A DNA stretch of 64,000 bases from Roseimaritima multifibrata. GTDB lineage: Bacteria > Planctomycetota > Planctomycetia > Pirellulales > Pirellulaceae. The notes under the pieces were generated by a model that had not been told where the DNA came from, did not search any database, and saw only the letters and a program-made list of their open reading frames with translations. Below, piece after piece: positions 1 through 9,150 of this stretch; the first letter of the stretch is position 1, and each line of letters starts with the position of its first letter. Both the position numbers and the translations under genes were made by a program. The stretch lies in assembly GCF_007741495.1 (NCBI RefSeq), contig NZ_CP036262.1, positions 6,882,001 through 6,946,000 on the forward strand. Reading direction: 5' to 3'.

Positions 1-883
1 CTTCATCGACCTGCCAATTGCCCTCAGGCGTCCGCCTAATTTCAAATAGTTCGGCCCTGCCGCTGTGCGCCGATGTAAAGATCCGGTCCCCAATCACCAG
101 CGGGGTCAGAATGTTCATTCCACGGAACGCTTCGATCGGTTGCTTCCACATGACGTTGCCCGTTTCACGGTCAACGCCGCACAACTCTTCACGTGTCTGA
201 ACAACCAACTGGCGTTTCTCTGCAATCGTCGCGATCGTGGGACTCGAAAACGCTCCGCTGCTCATCATGCCCGCCGCATTCTCCAAAGCTTTCCAGATCA
301 ATTTGCCATCCGCCAACGACAACTTCACTAGGGCTCCGCCCGTTTGCACGTAAACCGCATCGCCATCGATCAGCGGCGAACAAACGGCTCCGAAAGCCGG
401 TAGAGACGTCCCCATTTCCGCCGGAAAGTCGACACGCCAAAGCTGATCGCCCGACTTCGGATCTAGACAAACCAGAACGTCTCGCATTCCGAGAACCACC
501 AGATGACTATCCGTACAGGCGGGTGTTGAACGAATCCAGTCACCGTTGGAGGCAGCAAAAAAAGGAACAGACATCGACCCGGGCCACTCGGCGTCCCAGG
601 CAACCTCCCCCGAATCCAATCGGTGAGCGGTCACGCGTTCTGTTTCCTTTTCGATCGTCTCTGTCGTGAAAACCAGATCACCGCTGACTACAGGCCCGCT
701 GTAACTGGCCGAGTGCGGCTGTTCCCAGATAAGTTCCAGTCGGTCCTGCAGTGCGTCGGGCCAAACGGCACCCGACAACTGTCCATCTCGTGCAGGCCCA
801 CGCCATTGATTCCAGTCAGGTGATTCAGCCACCACCGAGTAGGACACAGACAAACACAAAAGCAAAAAGAAACCGTATCGCAT
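1..883 (-). CDS. PQQ-like beta-propeller protein, C terminus outside window
   Basis: The minus strand is open from an ATG at 881-883 to the window edge, giving 294 visible residues. A signal peptide covers about residues 1-19, followed by NQWRGPARDG, the usual N-terminal start of planctomycete PQQ-like/quinoprotein propellers. Repeated blades follow with the typical pattern of a hydrophobic strand, a D..SG or D..TG turn and a Trp: CLDPKSGDQLW, LADGKLIW and VDRETGNVMW. The family builds seven- or eight-bladed periplasmic propellers. Many planctomycete members are not shown to bind PQQ, so the role is probably structural or scaffolding. The 295 bases between this gene and the divergent gene at 1179 should hold both promoters. 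Identification as a propeller is firm; the substrate is unknown. Confidence 0.85.
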   Translation of the reverse strand, partial: MRYGFFLLLCLSVSYSVVAESPDWNQWRGPARDGQLSGAVWPDALQDRLELIWEQPHSASYSGPVVSGDLVFTTETIEKETERVTAHRLDSGEVAWDAEWPGSMSVPFFAASNGDWIRSTPACTDSHLVVLGMRDVLVCLDPKSGDQLWRVDFPAEMGTSLPAFGAVCSPLIDGDAVYVQTGGALVKLSLADGKLIWKALENAAGMMSSGAFSSPTIATIAEKRQLVVQTREELCGVDRETGNVMWKQPIEAFRGMNILTPLVIGDRIFTSAHSGRAELFEIRRTPEGNWQVDE

Positions 884-1148
884 TGTGAGGACCCAAGTGA
901 GTGAATGTGCCAACTTCGACCACTGTAGCGGTCCGTCAAGCCCTCACTGCATTTGCCTCACAACAGGCCGCGAAAACAGAGCAGACGCCGGGACCGACAC
1001 AATTGGCTCGCTCAAACCGACGACTCCGATTTGCCTACCAACCTCGTCGAATAGCCCCAAGTAAAACTGCGCAATGCAACACTAAAAGGCTGAAACAGCG
1101 AAGGGACAGCAAATCACGACTAGCCCAAAACCAGCAAAGCGTCCGGGC

Positions 1149-1154
1149 TATAAT
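1149..1154 (+). promoter_or_regulatory. possible -10 box (TATAAT)
   Basis: A perfect TATAAT lies 24 bases before the ATG at 1179, within CGGGCTATAATG. No good -35 hexamer sits 16-18 bases upstream. Similar CGGG(C)TATA(A/C)T strings lie before hflK (8008) and the DUF1501 operon (10954). Assignment is by motif only. Confidence 0.35.
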
Positions 1155-1178
1155 GCGGAGAAAAAGCGAGATTCTTCG

Positions 1179-2303
1179 ATGCGATCTGTCTTCACACTTT
1201 TCCTAATCACGTTCATTCCGCAGATTGCCATGTCGGCGGAAATTACTCGTGTTTGGTTAACCCATCAGACGAACGACCCTAGTAAAATTGTCGTGAACTG
1301 GATGACCGACGAACCGGGGGATTCGGTTGTTCGCTTCGGCTTGACAACGAATTACAGCGAGACGGTGAGAATTGACGAAGCGACGCTCCTGCATCACGTT
1401 GAGATTCCGCTAAAGCACCGCGACACGACCTACCATTACTCCGTTAGCACTGGAGACCAAGCGTCAAAGGACGCCGCATTCAAGTCCTACCCATCCGATG
1501 TACTGCGAGTGGCCGTGGTCGCCGACTGGCAAGGGAAGCCGGACCTTTCGGCGATCGTGAAAGAGGACGTGCATCTGCTGCTGACGGCCGGGGACAACAT
1601 CGCTCGCATTTGGCAAATGTGCGGCGAAGGGCAGAAAGACTGCGTAAAACCCTATGCAGCATTGATCGACGCCTACCCGGAACTATTCCGCACCACGCCG
1701 TTCATGCCGGCCCTGGGAAATCATGACCGAGAAATTCGACCTCGAGGGAGCAAACCGCCTGCAGAGCCCGTCTACGACGTGGACGCCACAGCCTTCCGGC
1801 GATTCTTTCAGCTTCCCGATGACGAATGGAAGTGGCACTTCGATGTGCCTGAGTTCGATCTGCGATTCGTAGCCCTTGATTTCAATCACATCTCCGACTT
1901 CGGTTCAACGTGGCAGACCTGCCATGCGTTCGACGAGAATTCAGAGCAGTTCCGCTGGTATAAAAAAGTGATGACGCCGCCCGCTCGCTTTGTCGTGACG
2001 CTCTACAACGAACGGAACGCGAGCGTCCGCAACCAAGCTCAGAAACAATGGCATGACCTATTCCGAAAAGGGACCTGCTGTATCACTGGTTTCGGATATT
2101 TCGCCGAACGAGCCGAAGTGGATGGTTTCTCTTACTACAACACTTCCCTGAGCGGGAAAGGGAATCAGTACCCCGATCCCCAGTCCACGTTTCTAGCTGG
2201 CGAAGACAGCTACCTTTTGCTGACCGTCAAACGTGGCGGAAATATGACGGTCGAGATGAAGAGCCTAACAAACACGATCCTTGATCGACAGGTTTACGAG
2301 TGA
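1179..2303 (+). CDS. purple acid phosphatase-like metallophosphoesterase, degenerate metal site
   Basis: 374 residues with a signal peptide (about 1-20), a fibronectin-III-like N-terminal domain (about 21-105) and a calcineurin-like phosphoesterase region from about 109. This is the layout of bacterial purple acid phosphatases. Motif positions can be followed: Asp116 in VVADWQG, GDN at 138-140 and GNHD at 180-183 are present. The two histidine motifs are lost: where V-x-x-H is expected there is VTLY followed by NERN (about 273-280), and where GHxH is expected there is TGFGYF (303-308). The fold is probably kept but full dinuclear metal binding is doubtful. It is therefore either a non-catalytic relative or uses other ligands. 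An intact, unrelated metallophosphoesterase lies at 5444. The start follows a TATAAT and has a good signal peptide. Confidence 0.75.
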   Translation: MRSVFTLFLITFIPQIAMSAEITRVWLTHQTNDPSKIVVNWMTDEPGDSVVRFGLTTNYSETVRIDEATLLHHVEIPLKHRDTTYHYSVSTGDQASKDAAFKSYPSDVLRVAVVADWQGKPDLSAIVKEDVHLLLTAGDNIARIWQMCGEGQKDCVKPYAALIDAYPELFRTTPFMPALGNHDREIRPRGSKPPAEPVYDVDATAFRRFFQLPDDEWKWHFDVPEFDLRFVALDFNHISDFGSTWQTCHAFDENSEQFRWYKKVMTPPARFVVTLYNERNASVRNQAQKQWHDLFRKGTCCITGFGYFAERAEVDGFSYYNTSLSGKGNQYPDPQSTFLAGEDSYLLLTVKRGGNMTVEMKSLTNTILDRQVYE

Positions 2304-2340
2304 CAGCGTGCTATGAACAGCGTCACCGTCAATCAACCGG

Positions 2341-2409
2341 TCCCAACCCGCTGCGTAAGCGAGGGACTAGTCCCATGCCGATGTCCCTCGCTCACGCGGC
2401 GGGTTGGGA
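2341..2409. repeat. REP-like palindrome, GCGAGGGAC family, copy 1
   Basis: Two 27-base arms (2341-2367 and 2383-2409) are inverted copies with two mismatches. Each arm ends inward in GCGAGGGAC / GTCCCTCGC and outward in TCCCAACCCG / CGGGTTGGGA. The same core recurs at 5293-5345 and 52084-52126, with a half copy near 54619. A cruciform or RNA hairpin is expected. It is non-coding; small open frames across it are artefacts. Confidence 0.85.
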
Positions 2410-2440
2410 TTCGGGCAGCCGGTGCGTCCCTGTTTGTTTT

Positions 2441-2635
2441 CGCCGGGCTCGTCCAGGTCGGTACAACAACTGGCAGCTACCTGAATGCCACCCCCACTCG
2501 ATCCTTCTCTGCCAGGTCCGAATCGCCTAGGCGATTTGGACCTGGCAGAGAACCGCATTTCGGTCGTTCAATAGGGTAGCTGCCAGTTGTGAGCCCGCCG
2601 GGGCAAGCCCGGAAACGGAACTCTTTTAGCAGCAT
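2441..2635. repeat. composite nested inverted repeat downstream of REP copy 1
   Basis: An outer inverted pair, ACAACTGGCAGCTACC at 2466-2481 and its complement at 2575-2590, encloses a 48-base palindrome at 2505-2552. The palindrome is centred on CCTAGG and perfect except one pair (2520/2537). Flanking CCGGGCTCG (2443-2451) and CAAGCCCGG (2604-2612) form a further imperfect pair. A related element with the same CCGGGCTTG, CAACTGGCAGCTACC and CAAGCCCGG order lies at 52168-52265, also directly after a REP-like palindrome. It looks like a MITE-like or REP-associated mobile unit; no transposase is present. Confidence 0.75.
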
Positions 2636-2685
2636 CCGGGCCCGGAGGGTCGACGATGAATAATCTGGACTAGGCGGAGCACGCT

Positions 2686-4110
2686 CTAAGATGTTGCTTC
2701 CAGCAGGACCTCGCTTGTTCCTTTTGGCAAGTCAAAACATGCGACAAGTTTTTGTTCATCGGCGATCCATGTTCCGGCATCCAAACTCGATCGCTGGGGC
2801 GCTTCACGCAGCATCATGCGTTCACTTCCCTGCTGGATACAGACAGGTCCCGCACCACCCTCAATCTGCAACGTGTAGCGTTCTGTGGCAAACGGTGCGT
2901 TGAGCGTTAAACGGTTGCCAGCACGGCTGATCTCCGTCAGCTGCTTGGCGGCCCAGTAGCGGGCAATTTCGCTTACCTTCATCCAGATCGTGTCGTCGGC
3001 GAATCGCGATGCCAACGATTCAACGACTCGCTGAAAGGAACGAAATCCCTCTTCGCTGCCGTTGCTGTACATCCCCGGCCAATGACAGAGCATAACCGCC
3101 GGTTGCCGCCGCTCGATCAGTTCGACCATTCGGCCACTGGTCGCAGTGGCATTGCAATAACGATCCGGTTCGGAGAGGGAATCGCCTTGCCAACCACCAA
3201 ACCAATCGCCCGTTCCAGCCGGAACGTTTACTGTTAACCGGACGTCTTCTGTCCCCACGCCGCGCAAATGCTCCAGCTTCGGTTCGGTGCTCTCATCGCC
3301 AAAGTGAACGTACTTAAAATAGTGCGGCAGTTCGACGCCATACACATCACGGACTGCCTGATCGACGGCGATCGGCAATTCGCTTTTCATCGAATTACCA
3401 AATCCTCCGGGGGTGGTGATTCCTTCGCAAGGCAGATCACAGTTTTTTAAGATCCGAAGGGCATAGGCTAGGTAGGCGGCCAATTCGTCCACGCTTTTCT
3501 TTTCCTGCGGATACGAATTCTCCATGGTTGCCGCGTTGATTTTTTCCATCGGCCTGCCCGTCTTCAGATCGATCACTCGTGTGTGCGTGATCATCTCGGG
3601 ATGGATGTCCCAGTTAGGGAGCATTAATTCGCGGACAAGTTTCAAGCTGGACTGCAAGTCGGCGTGCGACCAACCGGGCAGTTCACGATCCATCCAGCCA
3701 ACGCAGGCAGGATTGGGGACGATGCTGTACTTGCCTTTCACCCCATGATCGGAACACCATTCACCAAACTGGCGGACAAAGTTATCGGGGATCTCACGCG
3801 GCCATGACTTCCACGGTTTTTGATACTCGGCACGACCTGGAAAAGCGGTCGCAAACTGCGGAGTACAAAAATGTCCCATGTTCACCAGGCACGTCGAATC
3901 ATCAATAATGAACGACAGCGGCACTCGGTCCTGTGGCATCAGTACCTTGACGCCCGCTGGCCGGGTCGGCAGGCGAGCAGGCTCAGACGTTTCAGCCACC
4001 GCTAAACGAGACATCCCCATCCCCGCAACGGTCGTTGCGGCGGCGCCCCAAGCCGACGCACGAAGAAACTTGCGCCGATCCTGATTGATTAATACACGGT
4101 GCTGATTCAC
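2686..4110 (-). CDS. Tat-exported polysaccharide-deacetylase-like protein
   Basis: 474 residues beginning with a twin-arginine leader (QDRRKFLRASAWGAAATT), so export in folded form is expected. The mature part starts with LSFIIDDSTCLVN, where the paired aspartates resemble the first metal motif of NodB-like polysaccharide deacetylases. Further conserved-looking segments are HPEMITHTR (around 170), EGITTPGGFG (around 240) and VMLCHWPGMYSNG (around 350), compatible with a (beta/alpha)-barrel hydrolase. The C-terminal ~80 residues look like a small beta domain. The substrate is unknown. It stands alone on the minus strand between repeats and a divergent hypothetical gene. The assignment to the deacetylase superfamily is an inference from the motif pattern; a planctomycete-specific hypothetical family is the alternative. 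Confidence 0.6.
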   Translation of the reverse strand: MNQHRVLINQDRRKFLRASAWGAAATTVAGMGMSRLAVAETSEPARLPTRPAGVKVLMPQDRVPLSFIIDDSTCLVNMGHFCTPQFATAFPGRAEYQKPWKSWPREIPDNFVRQFGEWCSDHGVKGKYSIVPNPACVGWMDRELPGWSHADLQSSLKLVRELMLPNWDIHPEMITHTRVIDLKTGRPMEKINAATMENSYPQEKKSVDELAAYLAYALRILKNCDLPCEGITTPGGFGNSMKSELPIAVDQAVRDVYGVELPHYFKYVHFGDESTEPKLEHLRGVGTEDVRLTVNVPAGTGDWFGGWQGDSLSEPDRYCNATATSGRMVELIERRQPAVMLCHWPGMYSNGSEEGFRSFQRVVESLASRFADDTIWMKVSEIARYWAAKQLTEISRAGNRLTLNAPFATERYTLQIEGGAGPVCIQQGSERMMLREAPQRSSLDAGTWIADEQKLVACFDLPKGTSEVLLEATS

Positions 4111-4399
4111 GCGAAAAACCTCGTGTTGCCATTTGCACGCTTACGACGGGCACAACATGGCTCGCCGGACGGCTCTAGTCTATCAAGCTCCGAGGGACGT
4201 CGCTGCTCAAAAACACTGGACTGCAAGCGACATGCAACAACGTTCGCGAGGTCAACCCTGTGCGATTCCGCGAGTGGTGCGGAATGTTAACTTCAATGCC
4301 TAAAGCGGTTAAAGTGTAACAACAGGGTATCGGCCAACGCGTTCACCGCAGGCCCACCCGGTTCAATCATATTCCTCCGCCTTCACCGGTGATCACAAA

Positions 4400-5275
4400 A
4401 TGGCCTTTCGTTCGCGTCAACCATTATTTGGTAAACAATCACGGCGACCGTCTCTCTCGTTCGTTTTTTTAGTAACGCTGTTAATCGGCTCAACAAACGC
4501 AGCGCCCAAAGAAAACGAAGCGGAAAGCTGGCGTAGGAACCAATTAAAGGACATTGCCCAGAAGATTGAGAAGTCCGATTCGGATGATGAGCGCCTGGAG
4601 TACGGTGCGAGACAAACTTGGCTTCAACGTTGGAAACCAGGGCAAATGCCTCTTGCCCCAACAGACTCACCAATCGAATCGGAACTGGTCGAGGAGCCGT
4701 TGCTTGAACAGTTGAAAAAGCCGAACGGAGTTTCCGCAGAGGTTTGGCAACAGATGATTTCGTCTCAAACGGATTTGCTTGCGATGGATACCGTCGATGA
4801 TCGCAAGGAAAATTTGCGCATCGTCATCAGGTTGGCAGGGCAGCTGGAAAAACGACTGTCTGACCAGCTTCCCTCGAACCTGCAGCAGCTCCCTACCCCA
4901 ACCGCTTGGGTCCTCGCCTACACTCGTTACCGACTTGGGCGAGCCTTGGCGTATCGGGAATTACCAAGCGTCCGAGAACGATGGCCGATTTCAAATCCGA
5001 TGCGTTATGAAGAACAACTTTCAGCCGCCTATGAAAGATTGATCGCCCAAACGAATGAAGTTCGGCCCGAGTTCATTTTGCTTGAGGATCGGATGTTAAG
5101 GCGAGCGGGTAAAAAAGGGCGAGCGTTAGAATTGCTTGAGGCAAATCGAAGATCGATTGAACCGAAGTGGTACCTCAAGAAGAGGCGTGACATGTTGCAG
5201 GAACTTGGCTGGGAACCACCCTACAAAGAAGCGGCCAAACTCTACACAGAAGCAGGCTACAGCACCGATCCGTGA
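4400..5275 (+). CDS. exported hypothetical protein, helical
   Basis: 291 residues. A basic N terminus and a hydrophobic segment (about 20-34, FVFLVTLLIGSTNAA) form a signal peptide. The mature protein is charged, mostly helical in appearance, and has TPR-like spacing of Leu/Ala/Tyr residues in its second half (LAYTRYRLGRALAYREL, then YEERLI-type and LLEDRMLRRAGKKGRALELL segments). No catalytic motif was seen. It is not a family I recognise. It is followed closely by a REP-like palindrome and then by the metallophosphoesterase at 5444. Confidence 0.7.
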   Translation: MAFRSRQPLFGKQSRRPSLSFVFLVTLLIGSTNAAPKENEAESWRRNQLKDIAQKIEKSDSDDERLEYGARQTWLQRWKPGQMPLAPTDSPIESELVEEPLLEQLKKPNGVSAEVWQQMISSQTDLLAMDTVDDRKENLRIVIRLAGQLEKRLSDQLPSNLQQLPTPTAWVLAYTRYRLGRALAYRELPSVRERWPISNPMRYEEQLSAAYERLIAQTNEVRPEFILLEDRMLRRAGKKGRALELLEANRRSIEPKWYLKKRRDMLQELGWEPPYKEAAKLYTEAGYSTDP

Positions 5276-5292
5276 CCAACCAATCTTAACAT

Positions 5293-5345
5293 CGCTGCGT
5301 GAGCGAGGGACCGTGCACAAGCCGAGGTCCCTCGCTCACGCGGCG
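5293..5345. repeat. REP-like palindrome, GCGAGGGAC family, copy 2
   Basis: Inverted 19-base arms at 5293-5311 and 5327-5345 (CGCTGCGTGAGCGAGGGAC type, one mismatch) with a 15-base spacer. Same family as 2341-2409. It lies 18 bases past the stop at 5275 and may also act as a transcript end. Confidence 0.8.
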
Positions 5346-5443
5346 GGCTGGGATTACGGGCGTCAATTGGGGGCATGCGGCTGGTGCGGTGGTTATGATA
5401 TTCTTTCGAAGAAAGTCTCGCCGGCCCCTTAGGAGAAACCAAC

Positions 5444-6355
5444 ATGCCGATACACCTTGCCGCTTTAACTCGTCGCCGTGTCCTGCAAGCTGCGGGTGCG
5501 AGCATTCTGCTGTACGGCCGCCACGCTGCGGCGGCAAAGGCCGCTGAAGTCGATCCCGACTTGATCTATTTGCTGAATGATACGCACATCGGCGAAAAAC
5601 ACCCAACGGATTCCCCGGTCCCTAGTCACCTCCGTCAGGTTGTCACCGAATTAGTTCAAAGGCCAGTAAAGCCAGCGTGCGTGCTGATCAATGGCGACCT
5701 GGCTTTGAAAGACGGACAGCATGGTGACTATCGGCATTTCGCCCAACTGATTCGCCCGCTGCAAGAAGCCGGTATCGACACCCATCTAACTCTGGGCAAT
5801 CACGATAACCGCGAAGCGTTCTACGAAGTAATGAAGACGCAACGCCCGGATCAGCCTCTGGTCGAGTCACGACATATTTCGGTCGTCGAAACAGCTCATG
5901 CCAATTTCTTTCTGCTCGACTCGTTGCAAAAGACAATGGTCACCCAGGGGACTATCGGCAAGCAACAACTTCAGTGGCTGACAGCGGCACTGGATGCTTC
6001 TCAAACCAAGCCTGCAATTATTGTGACCCATCACAATCCTCGGCTGGGTGGAGATCCAGTGCATTTCCCGGGAGGGCTGGTTGATTCCCAAGAACTATGG
6101 AACGTCGTCGGGCCACGCAAGTGGGTCAAAGCGTACATTCATGGGCATATCCATGATCGCACCTACGCACAGCATCAAGGAATTCACATTCTCAACATGC
6201 CTGCCACATCGTACGTTGGCAATCCAACCCAATCGACGACCGGCTGGACAACGGCTCGACTATCACCCGATGGTATCGCCCTCACCACGCACACGACCGA
6301 TGCGGCGCACCCCTGGAACGATGAAATGAAAACGCTGACTTGGCGATCCGCATAG
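5444..6355 (+). CDS. Tat-exported calcineurin-like metallophosphoesterase
   Basis: 303 residues with a twin-arginine leader (LTRRRVLQAAGAS). All five metal-binding motifs are present: D46-T-H48, GD at 84-85, GNHD at 118-121, H196-H197 (THHNP) and GHIH at 234-237. This predicts an active dinuclear metal phosphoesterase in the periplasm, acting on a phosphomonoester or diester; the substrate cannot be told. The start is supported by AGGAG at 5431-5435, eight bases before the ATG. The next gene begins 17 bases after the stop, so the two are probably co-transcribed. Confidence 0.88.
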   Translation: MPIHLAALTRRRVLQAAGASILLYGRHAAAAKAAEVDPDLIYLLNDTHIGEKHPTDSPVPSHLRQVVTELVQRPVKPACVLINGDLALKDGQHGDYRHFAQLIRPLQEAGIDTHLTLGNHDNREAFYEVMKTQRPDQPLVESRHISVVETAHANFFLLDSLQKTMVTQGTIGKQQLQWLTAALDASQTKPAIIVTHHNPRLGGDPVHFPGGLVDSQELWNVVGPRKWVKAYIHGHIHDRTYAQHQGIHILNMPATSYVGNPTQSTTGWTTARLSPDGIALTTHTTDAAHPWNDEMKTLTWRSA

Positions 6356-6372
6356 ATAAAAGACCAAAAGAA

Positions 6373-7893
6373 ATGAGACCGTTCATCAATCACCTACTGG
6401 TCGTGGCAGCGACACTGCTGCCCGTAGCCGTCAGTTATGCAGCCGAAATGCGAGTTGCCGGAATCTTCGCAGATCATATGGTCCTGCAATGTGAACAACC
6501 CGTTCGGATTTGGGGATGGGCAGACGAAGGCGATAGGGTGACGGTTACATTTGCCGACCAAACCGCAGAGGCATCAGCCGATGAGCAGGGAGCGTGGTCG
6601 GTCACTCTTCAGCCTCTTGCAGTCAGCGTCCAAGGGAGGCCGCTGCGTGTTGATAGCGGTCGGCAGTCCGTTGTGATTGACGACATCCTGGTGGGTGAAG
6701 TCTGGCACGCGAGCGGTCAGTCAAACATGGCGATGACCGTCGGCGCAGTGTCGCGTGAACTGGACGCCGCTCAAGCTGACATCGTCGCCGCGAACCTGCC
6801 GGCAATCCGATTCAGCCGGATCCATGCAGCCGAAAGCTCGGAACCGCTGAGCGATTTGGGCCAGCAGGCAACCTGGACGGTCTGCACTCCGGAAACGGTT
6901 TCCCGTTTCTCGGCAGTCGCTTTTTATTTTGCCCAGCGTCTGCATGCGGAGCTTGGCGTACCGATTGGCATTATCGATTCCTCGCGGGGCGGAACGCCTA
7001 TCGAACCCTTTATCCCCAAAACGGCTTTCGATGCGCATCCAACACTAAAACGAGAACTGGAACTAGCGAACCAAGGCGATCTGGACGGAATCTGGAAGCT
7101 TCCGGGCGGCGTACGTGCACGGGACACCAACTGGCTGCCGGGCCGCCTGTTCCATTCTCGAATCGCCCCAATCCGTCTCTTCACCGTACGCGGAGCGATC
7201 TGGTACCAAGGGGAATCGAACTGCGGCGTTCAGGAAGACCCACGCGACTACCAGCACAAGATGCGAGCGTTGATCAAGGGTTGGCGTCAAGCCTTGGAAA
7301 ACGAGGAACTACCGGTTTACTTTGTGCAGCTTCCCGGTAGTGGCGCCGGAGACGGCTGGCCCTACCTCCGTGAACAGCAGCGACTGGCGACCGATCTCCC
7401 AAACTCAGGGATGGTCGTTACCGTCGACATTGATGGGGCGGCAATTCACCCGCCAAACAAAATCGACGTGGGGCAACGTCTCGCAAGCTGGGCATTAGCA
7501 AAGGACTACGGCCATAAGATCGCTTTCAGCGGCCCAATGTTTGATCGTCAAGAGATCGTCGGAGACAGAGCGGTTCTACACTTCCATCATGCCGAGAGTG
7601 GCCTGATGGTGGCAGACAAAGAAGGGCTCGCAGCCCCGCAAGAAACGCCCGACTCCGAACTTGCAAACTTCGAAATGATTGACAAGTCGGGCATGTGGCA
7701 GCCAGCCAAGGCCAAGATCGAGGGGAAGACCATTGTGGTTACCAGTGCGAATGTCTCCTCCCCGCTGGCGGTACGGTACGCCTACTCGGTCACACCGGAC
7801 AACTGCAATCTCTATAACCGCAATGGACTGCCCGCATCTCCATTCTGCACACGACCGGACACATTGACCTACGACCCGAAGCTGCCGAAATGA
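6373..7893 (+). CDS. SASA-family sialate O-acetylesterase-like esterase
   Basis: 506 residues from the ATG at 6373. An upstream in-frame ATG at 6340 overlaps the preceding gene and would put charged residues before the signal peptide, so 6373 is preferred. A signal peptide spans about 1-24. The catalytic block GQSNM is at 115-119 (Ser117), SRGGTPIEPF is at about 204-213, and the C-terminal D-x-D...H block (VDIDGAAIHP, His359) completes an SGNH/SASA hydrolase triad. The N-terminal ~100 residues form a beta-rich domain typical of these esterases. Family members remove O-acetyl groups from sialic acids or from plant and algal polysaccharides. In a marine planctomycete an acetylated polysaccharide is the likelier target (inference). 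Confidence 0.88.
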   Translation: MRPFINHLLVVAATLLPVAVSYAAEMRVAGIFADHMVLQCEQPVRIWGWADEGDRVTVTFADQTAEASADEQGAWSVTLQPLAVSVQGRPLRVDSGRQSVVIDDILVGEVWHASGQSNMAMTVGAVSRELDAAQADIVAANLPAIRFSRIHAAESSEPLSDLGQQATWTVCTPETVSRFSAVAFYFAQRLHAELGVPIGIIDSSRGGTPIEPFIPKTAFDAHPTLKRELELANQGDLDGIWKLPGGVRARDTNWLPGRLFHSRIAPIRLFTVRGAIWYQGESNCGVQEDPRDYQHKMRALIKGWRQALENEELPVYFVQLPGSGAGDGWPYLREQQRLATDLPNSGMVVTVDIDGAAIHPPNKIDVGQRLASWALAKDYGHKIAFSGPMFDRQEIVGDRAVLHFHHAESGLMVADKEGLAAPQETPDSELANFEMIDKSGMWQPAKAKIEGKTIVVTSANVSSPLAVRYAYSVTPDNCNLYNRNGLPASPFCTRPDTLTYDPKLPK

Positions 7894-8007
7894 TGGTGCT
7901 GACCGATTGAAGAAAAAATTTCGGAACCTGCGCAATTGCCGCAAGGGTTGATCCAAAGGGAGGAGAGGATCGATCGCCAAAACTGGGAATGACAGGCCGG
8001 ACCGGGC

Positions 8008-8013
8008 TATACT
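8008..8013 (+). promoter_or_regulatory. possible -10 box (TATACT) upstream of hflKC
   Basis: TATACT inside CGGGCTATACTA, about 150 bases before hflK in a 267-base intergenic region. The -35 region is not convincing. The string resembles those at 1149 and 10954. Confidence 0.3.
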
Positions 8014-8160
8014 AGATCCTGTCACTCCGGCTGATCAGCAGTCGGGGAGTATCATCTACACCATGCCGGGCGTACCATCAGGTCCCCAGTCATCCTTCGA
8101 TGACTTCATGCATCTCGATGCGATGCACCGGCACATCCTTTGTCACGATCGATCAACCAG

Positions 8161-9150
8161 ATGAGTTTTGAACGCGGCGACCTACGCGAAATTGACTGGG
8201 GCAAAATCGAGAATCTCCGCCCTCTTCTCCTATGGGGGGCTCCCGCCATTCTCCTGGCAATTTTCGTATACACCTCCATCTACACGGTCCAGGCGGAATC
8301 CCAGGGCGTCGTCCTGCGGTTTGGCAAATATATCAAAACGGTCGATCCGGGCCTGCGGTTCAAGCTCCCTTTCGGCGTCGACCAAGTGTTCATCGTCCCT
8401 GTAAAGCGTCAGCTAAAACAGGAATTCGGTTTTGGCACCGAGGGCGGACTGGACGCGACGCAGTTTTCGTCAGAGCAGGCAGAAGAACGCAACATCGTCA
8501 CTGGCGATCTGAACGCGGCGACCGTGGAGTGGGTTATCCAGTACCGAATCCGGGAACCGCAGCTGTTTCTATTCGAGGTACGCAACCCCGGCGAGACGCT
8601 GCGCGACATTTCTGAATCGGTCATGCGTTCCGTGGTCGGTGATCGCACCGTGGACGAAGTCATTACCGTGGGACGGCAAGAGATCGAAGTGGACGCGCTG
8701 CTTCAACTGCAAGAAGTAGTGAACAAGTACCGGCTTGGATTGAGTATCGATCAGGTCCAGCTAAAGAATGTCAATCCACCTGTGATGGTCCAACCTTCGT
8801 TCAACGAAGTCAACCAAGCCCAACAGGAACGGGAAAAGATGATCAACGTCGCCAACGGTGAATACAACAAGGTTGTACCTCGCGCCAGCGGCGAAGCCGA
8901 ACAGAAGATTCAAGCCGCCGAGGGATACGCACTCAAACGCGTCAACGAAGCCGAGGGGGATGTGTCCCGCTTCAATGCGGTGTTGACCGAATTCTTGAAA
9001 GCCCCCGAGGTGACCAAACGACGCATCTATATCGAAACGATGCGACAGGTTGTTCCCAACTTAGGTAAAAAAATCATCATCGACGAAGAAGCCAGCCAAA
9101 TCTTGCCATTGCTGCAACTGTCAACGGACTCCCAAGGAGGCCAACGATGA
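8161..9150 (+). CDS. hflK: HflK, SPFH/prohibitin-family membrane protein
   Basis: 329 residues from the ATG at 8161; a TTG at 8140 could add seven residues. One transmembrane segment (about 26-44) is followed by SPFH/Band 7 sequence (QGVVLRFGKYIKTVDPGL, then YRIREPQLFLFEVRNP, SVVGDRTVDEVITVGR) and a long helical region rich in Ala/Glu/Gln (QAQQEREKMINVANGEYNK, then EAEQKIQAAEGYALKR). HflK and HflC form a large periplasm-facing cage around the FtsH protease and limit its access to membrane substrates. It shares a four-base ATGA overlap with hflC, so translation is coupled. It lacks the Gly-rich N-terminal tail of enterobacterial HflK, as in many other phyla. Confidence 0.93.
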   Translation: MSFERGDLREIDWGKIENLRPLLLWGAPAILLAIFVYTSIYTVQAESQGVVLRFGKYIKTVDPGLRFKLPFGVDQVFIVPVKRQLKQEFGFGTEGGLDATQFSSEQAEERNIVTGDLNAATVEWVIQYRIREPQLFLFEVRNPGETLRDISESVMRSVVGDRTVDEVITVGRQEIEVDALLQLQEVVNKYRLGLSIDQVQLKNVNPPVMVQPSFNEVNQAQQEREKMINVANGEYNKVVPRASGEAEQKIQAAEGYALKRVNEAEGDVSRFNAVLTEFLKAPEVTKRRIYIETMRQVVPNLGKKIIIDEEASQILPLLQLSTDSQGGQR

